A stretch of 23,591 nucleotides of DNA from CBDCYN01 sp965224205 (GTDB lineage: Bacteria > Planctomycetota > Phycisphaerae > Phycisphaerales > Phycisphaeraceae): contig CBDCYN010000019.1 in the NCBI GenBank assembly GCA_965224205.1, positions 1 through 23,591 of the forward strand. The letters run 5' to 3'. The translations under genes and the position numbers were made by a program. Shown piece after piece: positions 1-7,350 of the stretch; the stretch's first letter is position 1; each line of letters starts with the position of its first letter. The notes below the pieces were generated by a model that was given only the letters and a program-made list of their open reading frames with translations, had not been told where the DNA came from and did not search any database.

Positions 1-463
1 CTTCACCCGTGAGCAGCACGCCGGAAAAATCAACGACCGAGTCGCCGTCGATGTCCAGATCACCCTCGATCACTAGATCGTCCCCGGGCACACCGCCTAT
101 AAGTTCACCGGTTTCATCAACTTCGATGTGGATCTCAAGGTTCCGGACACCAGTGATTGCTCGAGTCGGAGACGCGGGGGCTTCCTTGAACGCCAGAGGG
201 GTCGCGTGGATATCAAAGGCATCGGTGGCTGCGTCGTAAGTTAAAGTTCCGTCGTTGTTATAAGCAATAAGCGGAAAGTCGAGCGTGACCCCTAAAAGCG
301 TCGAATCAAGCATCACCCTTGATTCGAGCGGCTCAAAAAGCTTGGCGGAACGCTCCGACTCGGCGACGATCCAAGGCTGGGATCCGGCCCCGCGGAACTG
401 ACGAAACCAGGGGGTCCAACGCCGCATCGCTGCCTTCTTCTGACGCTTTCCGCTCTTGCTCAT
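1..463 (-). CDS. LEPR-XLL motif surface/extracellular protein, C-terminus outside window
   Basis: The frame opens at ATG 463 and stays open to the left edge (154 codons visible), so the C-terminus is missing. AAAGG lies about 8 bases before the ATG. The N-terminus is very basic (MSKSGKRQKKAAMRRW), and residues 43-52 read FEPLESRVML, a good match to the planctomycete LEPR-XLL motif (typical form FEPLEPRLLL) found near the start of large secreted or surface proteins. From about residue 55 the chain becomes acidic and beta-rich, with repeated Asp/Gly turns (DLDIDGDSVVDF) and ends in view at GVLLTGE. The domain resembles that of the PEP-CTERM protein at 1465-2109: both have LLG-x-x-L...DFP near the start, an E-[VI]-DE-[ST]-G-x-L-x-GG core and an LLTG motif. 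Function beyond export/surface location is unknown. The LEPR-XLL call is confident; the full length cannot be judged. Confidence 0.8.
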   Translation of the reverse strand, partial: MSKSGKRQKKAAMRRWTPWFRQFRGAGSQPWIVAESERSAKLFEPLESRVMLDSTLLGVTLDFPLIAYNNDGTLTYDAATDAFDIHATPLAFKEAPASPTRAITGVRNLEIHIEVDETGELIGGVPGDDLVIEGDLDIDGDSVVDFSGVLLTGE

Positions 464-1464
464 GACAACACCTTTCTTGCGTGTAATGTCCCGAACAGCA
501 CACCGCTGACGGTCCAATCCGATTAAAAAACCAAACAAAAAACAATAGGGTTATTTACTTGACGCAACCAGCCACCATCAGTTGAGACCAAGGACGTGTC
601 ATCATCTACTACATTTTGTGCATGGCTGCGTCATGTGAATACCCAGAAAAAACAATAGAAACCCAGACCCCTCCGAACCCGATACCAACTACCCAATAAA
701 AAATCTGAGGATGAATCACCGCGTCCCCGCGGGTTCTTCACCTCAGACGCACAATAAACGCCTCACAACTCTCTCTTCCCGCAACCTCACCCGATCGAAC
801 GCCCACCGAGACGCACCGTCTGCTGTTTTGATGCCGGTATCCCATCAATTGGACTCCGATCATCCCTCGAATACGGCCTCCGCGACGATTACCGCCGCGC
901 AGTCGTTCGATTCGTTTGCCCTAGAAAAGCTCGATCGTGCCTCGATCCATTTCATCCAACCAAGACATCAATCAACCTTGCCAACACTGTGCTTGTCGCG
1001 GGCATGACGAATATGAAATATGAAAATTGTTCAATACACCGTGCCCTCAAGCCGACCTCTTCTTTCTCCTCGTCTAACTTTAGATCACGACCGTATTTAC
1101 TTACACCCCCCTATGCCTGACTTCGACGACCCCAAGACTCAACAAATCGCCGAACCCAGCGAACGAGGAGTGAGTATCATCCCAACGCGCCACCGAAGCA
1201 CCTTCCCCTAAAACCGTACATCCATGACAGACGAACGAACCGCGATCAGTCTAATAGTGTGCGTTGAACAGTTAAATACAGGCAAATTTCACACCCGCAA
1301 CCAACACACCGCACCATCCAACAAGAAAATCCACAGGGTATGGCCGCAGAAATATTTTCAGGATCTCGCTCGAAAACGGACGGAAAGAACATCGCTTGGC
1401 GAGGCACTTGGGGATACACATACTGGCGGCACCACAAGCACCCGTCGCTGCGCCGCGCCCGTCG
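464..1464. other. ~1 kb stretch without a recognisable gene
   Basis: This gap separates two minus-strand exported-protein genes. It is less GC-rich than its surroundings (several A-runs around 520-550 and 645-700). Short open frames on both strands have no Shine-Dalgarno site, no recognisable motif and a composition unlike the neighbouring proteins, so I do not call them. The part nearest 463 must hold the leader of the LEPR-XLL gene. No tRNA, no clear terminator and no repeat pair was seen. Confidence 0.5.
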
Positions 1465-2109
1465 TCAAATAATATCACCGCGCCGCCGACGGTTCATGCC
1501 GTAGCTGAGCAAGCCAAACCCACCAATCATGAAAAGACTCGCCGACACCGGCTCGGGCACAACTTCGACCGGCATACCTACATTGGCAACAGCAGTGAAG
1601 GTAGCACCAAAATCATCGACGAAATCGCCATCAAAACCAGCAGAATTGAGAAGGAGTCCCGCGGGACTTCCGAATAAACCAGCCGCATCGCCACCGGTAA
1701 CGCTAAACAAGAATTCAAGTGGATCGCCTCCTGCTGGATTAAAACCAAAGCCTGTCAAATCCCCGGTCAAAAGTGTCCCGGAATTAAAGCCCAAGCTGGG
1801 AACTTCACCAGATATAGAGAAAGTACCGCCCACCAAATTCCCGGACTCATCGATCTCCGCCGCTAGGCTAAACCCGCCAAAGCCGTTGTCGATGCCGATC
1901 GGCCCACCCACACCATCGTCATCGATCGTCGACGCATCCCCATCCGCCGTCAATATGTTGCTAGTCGAATCATAGTTGACGCTGATGAAGTTTGAATTGA
2001 TGTCCGGGAAATCCTTAAGGACCAACCCGAGCAGCGCCGCATCAGCTGACGACGCGAACATCCCCACCGCTACCAAACCGGCCAAAGCTTTTCTTTCAAC
2101 CAATCTCAT
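1465..2109 (-). CDS. PEP-CTERM sorting domain protein, small exported protein
   Basis: A 214-residue protein. I choose ATG 2109 over the GTG 9 bases upstream because AAAGGAG sits 8 bases before the ATG. Residues 1-24 form a classic signal peptide: basic n-region (MRLVERK), hydrophobic core, cleavage after SADA. The middle is an acidic beta-type domain with DFP, EIDESGNLVGG and LLTGDLTGFGF segments. The C-terminus is a PEP-CTERM tripartite signal: VPEP, a hydrophobic helix (ASLFMIGGFGLLSYG), then the basic tail MNRRRRGDII. PEP-CTERM signals are known to be processed by exosortase, usually in bacteria making extracellular polysaccharide; no exosortase gene lies in this window. The mature domain has no recognised enzymatic motif. 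It looks like a short relative of the domain in the LEPR-XLL protein at 1-463. Confidence 0.88.
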   Translation of the reverse strand: MRLVERKALAGLVAVGMFASSADAALLGLVLKDFPDINSNFISVNYDSTSNILTADGDASTIDDDGVGGPIGIDNGFGGFSLAAEIDESGNLVGGTFSISGEVPSLGFNSGTLLTGDLTGFGFNPAGGDPLEFLFSVTGGDAAGLFGSPAGLLLNSAGFDGDFVDDFGATFTAVANVGMPVEVVPEPVSASLFMIGGFGLLSYGMNRRRRGDII

Positions 2110-2361
2110 AAATACCACTCCTTTAAAAGAATATGATTTTCGACAGACTCCCTCGCTAAGACACTCAATCTGCAGCTTTACACATCAGCGCGCAGATAGA
2201 AAACAACACAAGAATAAAATATCGCCTCCCAATCAACCCCTCGTGACCTCAATTTTATACACGAAAATCACCCTCTATCCTCCCCGTGGCCTCCACCATT
2301 GCTTTCTACACTCTTGTCGTATGATTAGGTTGCATCTCTCTCTACACCTAGCTTCGTATCC

Positions 2362-2390
2362 AAAATATCAAATCAATGTCTGGCCGTCAA
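2362..2390 (-). promoter_or_regulatory. Candidate sigma-70 promoter for the PEP-CTERM gene at 1465-2109
   Basis: On the minus strand TTGACG (2390-2385) and TATTTT (2367-2362) are separated by exactly 17 bases. It points at the PEP-CTERM gene and would give a leader of about 245 bases, which is long. Prediction from pattern only. Confidence 0.35.
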
Positions 2391-2427
2391 TACCTTTCTT
2401 ACCAAAATCCTAGTTTTTTTTGGGGGC

Positions 2428-2511
2428 CTGTTGAATAATTGAATTTCGGGTGAAATCTGCAACGAGGCAAAGTTGACACCAAAATCGCCTCCGCAACGAA
2501 TTATTCAACAG
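2428..2511. repeat. 84-bp MITE-like element with 13-bp perfect terminal inverted repeats
   Basis: CTGTTGAATAATT (2428-2440) is repeated as its exact reverse complement at 2499-2511, with 58 bases between. It is non-coding. Ends of the CTGTTGAATAAT type occur on IS5/IS1182-like elements, and an IS5-type transposase remnant begins about 90 bases to the right, so this may be a deletion derivative or one decayed end of that element. No clear flanking target duplication was seen. Confidence 0.55.
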
Positions 2512-2599
2512 ATCCTTTTTGCTAAATGATTGCTATAGGTGCTACGACGTCACGAACTGACGGATTCGTGATCACCTGCCGGGCAAGGTAAGCGACCCC

Positions 2600-3240
2600 A
2601 GCCGCACCGCCGCAGACAGCTGTACGTGATCAAAACCGCCAGCCCTGGAACGATCTGTCTCAGCGCTTCGGCAAGCTCAACAGCGTGTGGGAACGGGTAG
2701 TCAAAGTGATGGACGACGTGGATCTAGCCCACGACGAGGACCAGCCCGAAGTACTGCAACAACTGGATTCGACCAGCGTCAAGGCCCACCCCAGGGCGTT
2801 CTCATTTAAGCGTCCTGTGGCGCGAGAACGAACCCTCCACCGATTTGACCCCAAGACGCCAAGGTTGGATTTCGCAACCCCTCACAACAGCCCAGGAACA
2901 AGCCCCTCAAGGATAAACGCTACTGACCCGTCCTGAGGGGGCAGTATCAGGAGGTAAAATCCAAAGGCCCGCCTCGACCGGCCGGCGGTTGGCCCAAAAT
3001 ATACCCATCCCGGATGAAATGACGGCGTGGCTCTTGTACGCGGCACGACCATTTCCGGGGTCAGATGGGTCACCGACGCGGTATTTTGATACGCGATGCG
3101 TATAAAAACATGATGCCCACGACCGCCAATGCCTAGACCGGTCCCGCGGTGGGCTGACGACCAGGCTGCACGCGGCGATCGACGGCGACGGCCGGATGCG
3201 TCGGCTGATCGTCACCCCCGGGCCAACGCGGCGACGCCCC
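2600..3240 (+). pseudogene. Decayed IS5-family (IS427-like) transposase, interrupted
   Basis: Two pieces of an IS5-type transposase are readable on the plus strand. Piece 1 (about 2612-2790) reads LYVIKTASP, then after a one-base frame change PWNDLSQRFGKLNSVW and LDSTSVKAHP, the typical N-terminal region ending with the first catalytic Asp (LDST). Piece 2 (about 3115-3250) reads DRSRGGLTTRLHAAIDGDG and then, after another one-base change, PGQRGDAPQATALL. Between them lie about 330 bases that do not read as transposase and are bounded by the hexamer GCCCAC at 2784-2789 and 3115-3120. The catalytic C-terminal half is missing; the frame runs into the palindromic repeat starting near 3247. It cannot make a functional enzyme. 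The family is recognised from motif order. Confidence 0.7.
3075..3105 (+). promoter_or_regulatory. Copy A of a 31-bp GACGCGGT...GCGTATAA motif
   Basis: Starts GACGCGGTAT and ends TGCGTATAA, with the perfect palindrome ATACGC-GAT-GCGTAT inside. Related motifs lie upstream of lnt (5448-5478) and gpmI (10064-10096). This copy lies in the sequence that interrupts the IS5 remnant and has no obvious gene behind it. Function unknown; promoter, operator or the end of a small mobile sequence are all possible. Confidence 0.35.
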
Positions 3241-3246
3241 GCAAGC

Positions 3247-3328
3247 CACCGCGTTGCTGCGTACACCAGTCAGGCAAAGTCAAGGTTTGTTTAAGAAGCT
3301 GTGCTACTGTGTACGCAGCAACGCGGTG
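3247..3328. repeat. Palindromic repeat element, copy 1 (70-bp core 3253-3322)
   Basis: The core begins GTTGCTGCGTACAC and ends with its exact reverse complement GTGTACGCAGCAAC; the 42 bases between are nearly identical to copy 2. Outside the core the inverted repeat continues with 6 more bases, CACCGC on the left and GCGGTG on the right, which are not shared with copy 2. The left side continues the reading frame of the decayed IS5 transposase (QATALL). The whole could fold into a stem of about 20 bp in DNA or RNA. Confidence 0.8.
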
Positions 3329-3467
3329 AGGGGTTTTGGTCTTTTTCGCTCCTGTATCCGTTGTATCGGTCTCTGGGTCGTTCGGCGGTGTCTCGTTGCA
3401 GTCGGTTCTCCCGGACGGCTCGCAGACGCCGTTTCAAGTACCCCAAGAGTCCAATCCGAACCGGGTG

Positions 3468-3553
3468 GAAATCCCGTTGCTGCGTACACCAGTCAGGCAA
3501 AGTCAAAGTTTGTTTAAGAAGTTGTGCTACTGTGTACGCGGCAACGGGATTTC
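3468..3553. repeat. Palindromic repeat element, copy 2 (70-bp core 3476-3545)
   Basis: Same orientation as copy 1 and identical to it over the 70-bp core except for three substitutions (G to A in the left half of the loop, C to T in the right half, A to G in the right arm). Here the outer arms are GAAATCCC on the left and GGGATTTC on the right: different bases from copy 1 but again perfectly complementary to each other. The copies are separated by 153 bases of core-to-core sequence with no convincing gene. Confidence 0.8.
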
Positions 3554-3571
3554 GGTATCCGGGTTGATCGT

Positions 3572-3634
3572 CTAGCGCCGCGGCTTGCGTAGCCGCCGTG
3601 CCGGGGGGTTGATCCATGTTCGTTGCGTCTTCAT
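3572..3634 (-). CDS. Possible 20-residue basic micropeptide
   Basis: ATG at 3634 follows a perfect AGGAGG (3648-3643) at 8-base spacing, one of the strongest ribosome-binding sites in the window. The frame encodes MKTQRTWINPPARRLRKPRR and stops at TAG (3574-3572). The peptide is strongly basic (eight Lys/Arg) with no hydrophobic segment. It lies about 100 bases downstream of the other small ORF on the same strand (3738-3893), so the two may be cotranscribed. It could be a leader peptide, a nucleic-acid-binding micropeptide, or the intact start of a lost longer gene. Support comes from the ribosome-binding site alone. Confidence 0.4.
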   Translation of the reverse strand: MKTQRTWINPPARRLRKPRR

Positions 3635-3737
3635 TGTGTTGCCCTCCTGTTCGGGGTTCGTTCTAATGGGTGATGACTTCATACGGCTGGGTCGTTCTTC
3701 GTGCGTTGGCCGGGTCGCTCCGCCTGGGTATCACTTC

Positions 3738-3893
3738 TTACACCGCAACCGCACGCAGCGGGGCGAACCGCAGGCCCGGCATGTGATGGGCCACGTCGAT
3801 CGCTCTGTCCACGGTATCGGCCACGACCGTGGCGATGAGCATCCAGCTATCGGGGAACTGCGGGTCGAGCGTGAATACCTGGAACCGTGTCAT
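3738..3893 (-). CDS. Small hypothetical protein, 51 residues
   Basis: ATG 3893 is preceded by AGGAGG (3906-3901) with 7 bases between, which fixes the start; the frame extends further upstream but without any such site. The product begins MTRFQVFTLDPQFPDSW and ends MPGLRFAPLRAVAV. It has no signal peptide, no membrane segment and no Cys. The central part (TVVADTVDRAIDVAHHM) could form an amphipathic helix. I do not recognise the family. The strong ribosome-binding site and the unrelated 20-residue ORF downstream suggest a small minus-strand transcription unit reading towards the palindromic repeats. Translation is likely; function is unknown. Confidence 0.55.
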   Translation of the reverse strand: MTRFQVFTLDPQFPDSWMLIATVVADTVDRAIDVAHHMPGLRFAPLRAVAV

Positions 3894-4256
3894 GATCGGG
3901 CCTCCTTTCAGTTCATTGTCCTGGGTTTCACCTGAACTCAAACACGTCTGTTCTCTATTAATAGATTCGCTTGTGGAGACGATATTCTGCGCAAAACGAA
4001 GAGAAAAAATGAGATTTTGCGTGACACCATATGAGAGCGTGTGTGAGAAGGGGTGTGCCACTGACGGCTTGCCCGGTAGTCAAGCCCGTCGAAAAGCTTG
4101 AGGGGTAAGGCGATCAGGAGAGGCGCTGCACTTCATGACCGACGTTCACCCCTTGGGGGCAACCCGAGACAGCGTGGACAGGCTTGGGAGCGGTCGACCA
4201 ACGAAGCCGCAGCCACGACCCGAGGTTAAACGCACGGGTGTGTGCGGACCAGGGGT
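3894..4256. other. Intergenic stretch between the 51-residue ORF and the CYTH-like gene
   Basis: The left half (3910-4030) is AT-richer, with TATTAATAG near 3956, and should hold the leader of the 51-residue ORF on the minus strand. The right half contains a CACCCCTTGGGGGC palindrome near 4149. I checked for tRNA, SRP RNA and RNase P features and saw none. No gene is called. Confidence 0.4.
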
Positions 4257-5309
4257 TCATCCCGCGGCTTTGTGAGGCGTTGGGTTAAGGGGGACGAATG
4301 GATCGGCGATCTGGTGCTGGACCAGGTACGACTCGAGCAGCCCCGCGTAAGGAGGGTGGATCGGCCGCAGCGAATCGAGCCCTAACGCACGGCGGGCGCC
4401 CTGGACGTGTTCGGGCGACGCAGCACTGATCTCGACAAACCGTCCCAGATGGGGGACGGTGTCGATGCTGATCACACACTGTTTCCACCGCCTCGGCTGG
4501 CGGGCGATCTCGAAGCGGCGGGCCTGGCGGAAACCGACCGCCTTGAGAAAAGCAGCCGCGCAGCTGTCATCACCGACCGTGACCTGTACCTCTTGGCTAC
4601 AAGTCGGGTGCTCGCGTTCATCGGGCTCAAACCAGGTGATGCAAGCGAGCCCGGGCTCGGCCCCGTTGTCCCGGTCGACGCAAAGCTGCAGCCCCATGCC
4701 CGCGCACTGTGGACGATGGTCGGGGGGGTGGTAGTACGTCACCGTCTGGACACGCTCGCCGAGCACCGTGGCCCCCAGGTCAACTAGCCGCTGGTCGAGG
4801 TTGGTCGTATCGCTTAGCTGCACCCGGATTTTAGCCCGTTGGCCTTCTTGAAAGAGGTCACGCCGCGTCGGCTGTTGCGTGGAGGGGGCCTGGGCCTTTT
4901 GGGGTAACTCCTTATGGGTCTGGCTGGCGGGTGTTACCGGAGGCCGCGTGGGGTTGGATTTGAGGGCCGCTGCCGTCCGGACCAACCCTTTCTTCAACGC
5001 TTCTAAAACCTTACCCGGCAGACCGGTCCAGATCAGCAGCATCAAGGCCAGCACCGCTGCGACGGCGATCAGCAGCGGACCGATCGCCAGATGGCCATCA
5101 CTCGATAGCTGCCAGTTTTCGCGTAGGTCATCCCAGTGGACCCGCTCAGGGCCGTCGAGGGGTCGCTTGGCTAGTATCCACCAGGATTGTAAGAAACTCA
5201 CGATCATTACAGGCGTTATCGGCGATCCGGCCCCCCTTGCTGACTGAACGTCAGATTGTTTTGCTGCAGCTGGACCTTTCGTTAATCCGGGTCCGGACGA
5301 AGCAGCCAT
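4257..5309 (-). CDS. Membrane-anchored CYTH-like domain protein without the ExExK motif
   Basis: A 350-residue protein. Residues 1-73 are polar apart from a short hydrophobic patch (34-47), 74-97 form one strong membrane helix (GPLLIAVAAVLALMLLIWTGL), 98-158 are a Pro/Gln/Ala-rich linker, and about 159-315 resemble a CYTH/CyaB domain: KIRVQLSD, then DQRLVDLGA, VQTVTYYHPPDH, LQLCVDRDNG, EVQVTVGD, ISIDTVPHLGRFVEI. CYTH enzymes (class IV adenylate cyclases, inorganic tri-/polyphosphatases) act on triphosphates and start with ExExK; here the first strand has no Glu at all (K-I-R-V-Q), so normal metal-dependent catalysis is doubtful, although later strands keep the EIS- and DTVPHLG-type features. 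The start at 5309 lacks a clear ribosome-binding site and could be further in. It is divergent from lnt. The fold is recognised by motif order; the substrate is unknown. Confidence 0.65.
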   Translation of the reverse strand: MAASSGPGLTKGPAAAKQSDVQSARGAGSPITPVMIVSFLQSWWILAKRPLDGPERVHWDDLRENWQLSSDGHLAIGPLLIAVAAVLALMLLIWTGLPGKVLEALKKGLVRTAAALKSNPTRPPVTPASQTHKELPQKAQAPSTQQPTRRDLFQEGQRAKIRVQLSDTTNLDQRLVDLGATVLGERVQTVTYYHPPDHRPQCAGMGLQLCVDRDNGAEPGLACITWFEPDEREHPTCSQEVQVTVGDDSCAAAFLKAVGFRQARRFEIARQPRRWKQCVISIDTVPHLGRFVEISAASPEHVQGARRALGLDSLRPIHPPYAGLLESYLVQHQIADPFVPLNPTPHKAAG

Positions 5310-5447
5310 GGATTGATGGAGCTAGGGTGGGCGGCATCATCAAAGAACAGGTGACGATCGGGGCATAGACCCGGTTGGGGTCAAGCGGTGTCGCGGACCT
5401 TGTACACGGCTACACGGCACGATAAGTTTCGGATCCATCGGACCATC

Positions 5448-5478
5448 GACGCGGTGTTGAGGGACACGGTGCGTCTAA
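5448..5478 (+). promoter_or_regulatory. Copy C of the 31-bp motif, upstream of lnt
   Basis: Reads GACGCGGTGTT then ACACGGTGCGTCTAA, matching copy A (3075) at 23 of 31 positions by eye. Its first base is 71 bases before the lnt ATG at 5519, almost the same distance as copy B before gpmI. It could contain a promoter or operator. No -35/-10 pair of consensus type was found. Confidence 0.35.
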
Positions 5479-5518
5479 TTTGTTTCAAGAATCCCGATGG
5501 GTCGATATCCTTTGGTGG

Positions 5519-7336
5519 ATGATGAACGACTCTTCTGCCACTGGGCGGGTGTCCCCTTTGGCGATCCACTCGATCGCGGCGCATGGGCTCCTATTAGCCG
5601 CCGCCGTCTTGCTGATCGGCTTGGCCTTCCCGCAGCCCGGTTGGGGGTGGTGTGCCCATGTGGGGCTTGTTCCGGCAGTGGTTTTGGCGATCGGAGCGAC
5701 GAGCACGTGGCGGCTGCTGTGGACGTGTTACCTCATGGCCTGGGTATGGTGGCTGGCACGGATCAGCTGGCTAAGCGGGGTGACGGTCGGCGGGTATCTC
5801 GGGTTGGCGGCGGTCATGGCAGCGTACGGGCCGGCGGTCATGGGCGCGGTCCGTTGGCTATACAAGAAATACCCGCGGCTGCCGGTGGCGGTGATCCTAC
5901 CGATGGCATGGGTGACCATGGAGCTGATCCGTGGGACGGTCCCGGCGGGAGGGTTCGCTTGGTTTACCCTGGGCCACAGCCAAGCCCCGTTCGCCGCCGG
6001 CCAGGCGCCGGGCCGGCTGATCCAGGTCGCCGATCTTTTCGGCGAATACGGGGTGAGCTTCCTGGTGGCGATGACCAACGGCCTTCTCGTAGATGTCATC
6101 CTGGGTGTCTGGGCGGCGTATCAACGTGGCCCGCTGCAACAGCCCGTGGGCGTGCGGCTAAGCTTGTTGCTGTGGATCATCGTTCTAGGCGGCTCGTGGT
6201 TGTACGGCCAGTACCGGATCCAGCAGACCCGCGGCATCATTATTAGACAGGCCTTCGCCATGGCGGTCGTGCAGACGAACGTACCCCAGGACAATAAGAT
6301 CCGGCCCACGCCCCAGCAGCGGCATGCCGATTGGCAACGGATGCTCGAGCTCACGCGGCAGGCAGCGGCTTCGCCCGTGGCCCCGAGCCTAGTGGTCTGG
6401 CCAGAAACCATGGTGCCCATCCCCTTAAACACCGAGGTGACCGCTCGCTATCTAGCCGCTGCGCACGAAGACCCCACGGCCGCCGGGGCGTTGCAATACC
6501 ATCATCAGATCGCTTCGACCGCGCGGCAGCTGAACATCGATCTGATCGTCGGGGCGGCGGCTTACACGTGGCGGCAGCCCGGGGCGGGGCGGTACAACGC
6601 GGCGTACCTCTATCGCAACAACGGGACCCAATCGTCCGACCGCTATGACAAGATCCACCGGGTGCCCTTCGGAGAATACATCCCCTGGGTCGAGAACATG
6701 CCGTGGCTCAAGAAGGCGTTCATCCGGCACCTTAGCCCTCATGAATCGGATTATACCCTCCAGCCGGGGCGGGACTGGACGGTTTTTCGTGTGGGGTCTC
6801 GTGCCAGTTTGCTGGACACGGGTCAAGATCAGCCGCGCTCACTACAGCAACCCGCGACCCAGGTCCCCCGTGAGATCCGGATCGCTACGCCGATCTGTTT
6901 CGAGGACAGTATCGCCGAGGTCTGCCGGCGGATGGTCTACGGCGACGGCGGGAACAAGCGGGTCGACCTGTTGGTGAACCTGACCAACGACGGGTGGTAT
7001 CAGGGTTACCAGCAGCGGCCCCAGCACATGCAGATCGCGGTGCTGCGGTGCGTAGAGAACCGGGTACCGATGGCCCGCAGCGTCAACACCGGGGTAAGCG
7101 GGTTCATTGATTCGGTGGGACGGGTGGGGCCGACGGTCAATGTCGATGGGCGGTCCCAGCACGTGGACGGGTCGGTGTCGCACGCGGTGACGCTCGACAC
7201 GCGTCAGTCCGTTTGGGGCCAGTACGGGCAAACGCCCGTCTGGGGGTTGGCGGTCATGACGGGGATCTTGTTGGTGGTTCCGGTGTTTCGCCGTTCCCAA
7301 CCCGCTATCTCGCCGCTGCGGATGCGGGGCATGTAA
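5519..7336 (+). CDS. lnt: Apolipoprotein N-acyltransferase
   Basis: Transfers the third acyl chain from phospholipid to the N-terminal Cys of lipoproteins in the inner membrane, the last step of lipoprotein maturation. I place the start at the double ATG 5519/5522 (605 or 604 residues); a TTG 39 bases upstream is open but has no better ribosome-binding site. Residues 15-235 contain the multi-pass membrane region; about 245-570 are the nitrilase-like domain. The catalytic triad is visible: Glu296 in VVWPETM, Lys378 in DRYDKIHRVPFGEYIPW and Cys460 in TPICFEDS, plus NLTNDGWY and the ENRVPMARSVNTGVSG segment. One more hydrophobic helix near the C-terminus matches the family. Slightly longer than the E. 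coli enzyme (about 512) because of inserts in the nitrilase domain. The HEAT-repeat gene follows after 14 bases and is probably cotranscribed. Confidence 0.95.
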   Translation: MMNDSSATGRVSPLAIHSIAAHGLLLAAAVLLIGLAFPQPGWGWCAHVGLVPAVVLAIGATSTWRLLWTCYLMAWVWWLARISWLSGVTVGGYLGLAAVMAAYGPAVMGAVRWLYKKYPRLPVAVILPMAWVTMELIRGTVPAGGFAWFTLGHSQAPFAAGQAPGRLIQVADLFGEYGVSFLVAMTNGLLVDVILGVWAAYQRGPLQQPVGVRLSLLLWIIVLGGSWLYGQYRIQQTRGIIIRQAFAMAVVQTNVPQDNKIRPTPQQRHADWQRMLELTRQAAASPVAPSLVVWPETMVPIPLNTEVTARYLAAAHEDPTAAGALQYHHQIASTARQLNIDLIVGAAAYTWRQPGAGRYNAAYLYRNNGTQSSDRYDKIHRVPFGEYIPWVENMPWLKKAFIRHLSPHESDYTLQPGRDWTVFRVGSRASLLDTGQDQPRSLQQPATQVPREIRIATPICFEDSIAEVCRRMVYGDGGNKRVDLLVNLTNDGWYQGYQQRPQHMQIAVLRCVENRVPMARSVNTGVSGFIDSVGRVGPTVNVDGRSQHVDGSVSHAVTLDTRQSVWGQYGQTPVWGLAVMTGILLVVPVFRRSQPAISPLRMRGM

Positions 7337-7350
7337 CCTGGATCGAGACG

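Noticed and set aside
711..1677. Several plus-strand ORFs of 60-100 codons
   Set aside because: No ribosome-binding sites, no motifs; the rightmost overlaps the PEP-CTERM gene on the opposite strand.
3034..3046. Third copy of the palindromic element
   Set aside because: Only an 11-base match to one arm; no partner arm or interior sequence nearby.
3253..3545. CRISPR array
   Set aside because: Only two repeats of 70 bp separated by 153 bp, and no cas gene.
3247..3553. Integron attC sites or a gene cassette
   Set aside because: The spacing and paired stems suggested it, but the ends do not fit RYYYAAC/GTTRRRY and no integrase or cassette gene is present.
3291..3617. 108-codon minus-strand ORF running across both palindromic repeats
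   Set aside because: It has no ribosome-binding site, its C-terminal part repeats the palindrome in another frame, and its start overlaps the better-supported 20-residue ORF.
4095..4256. Possible structured RNA gene (tRNA, SRP RNA or RNase P RNA)
   Set aside because: No cloverleaf, no GGTTCRANNCC arm with a 7-base loop, and no conserved SRP or RNase P core sequences.
5897..7300. Long minus-strand ORFs opposite lnt (up to 152 codons)
   Set aside because: They are shadows of a high-GC gene with clear catalytic residues on the plus strand.
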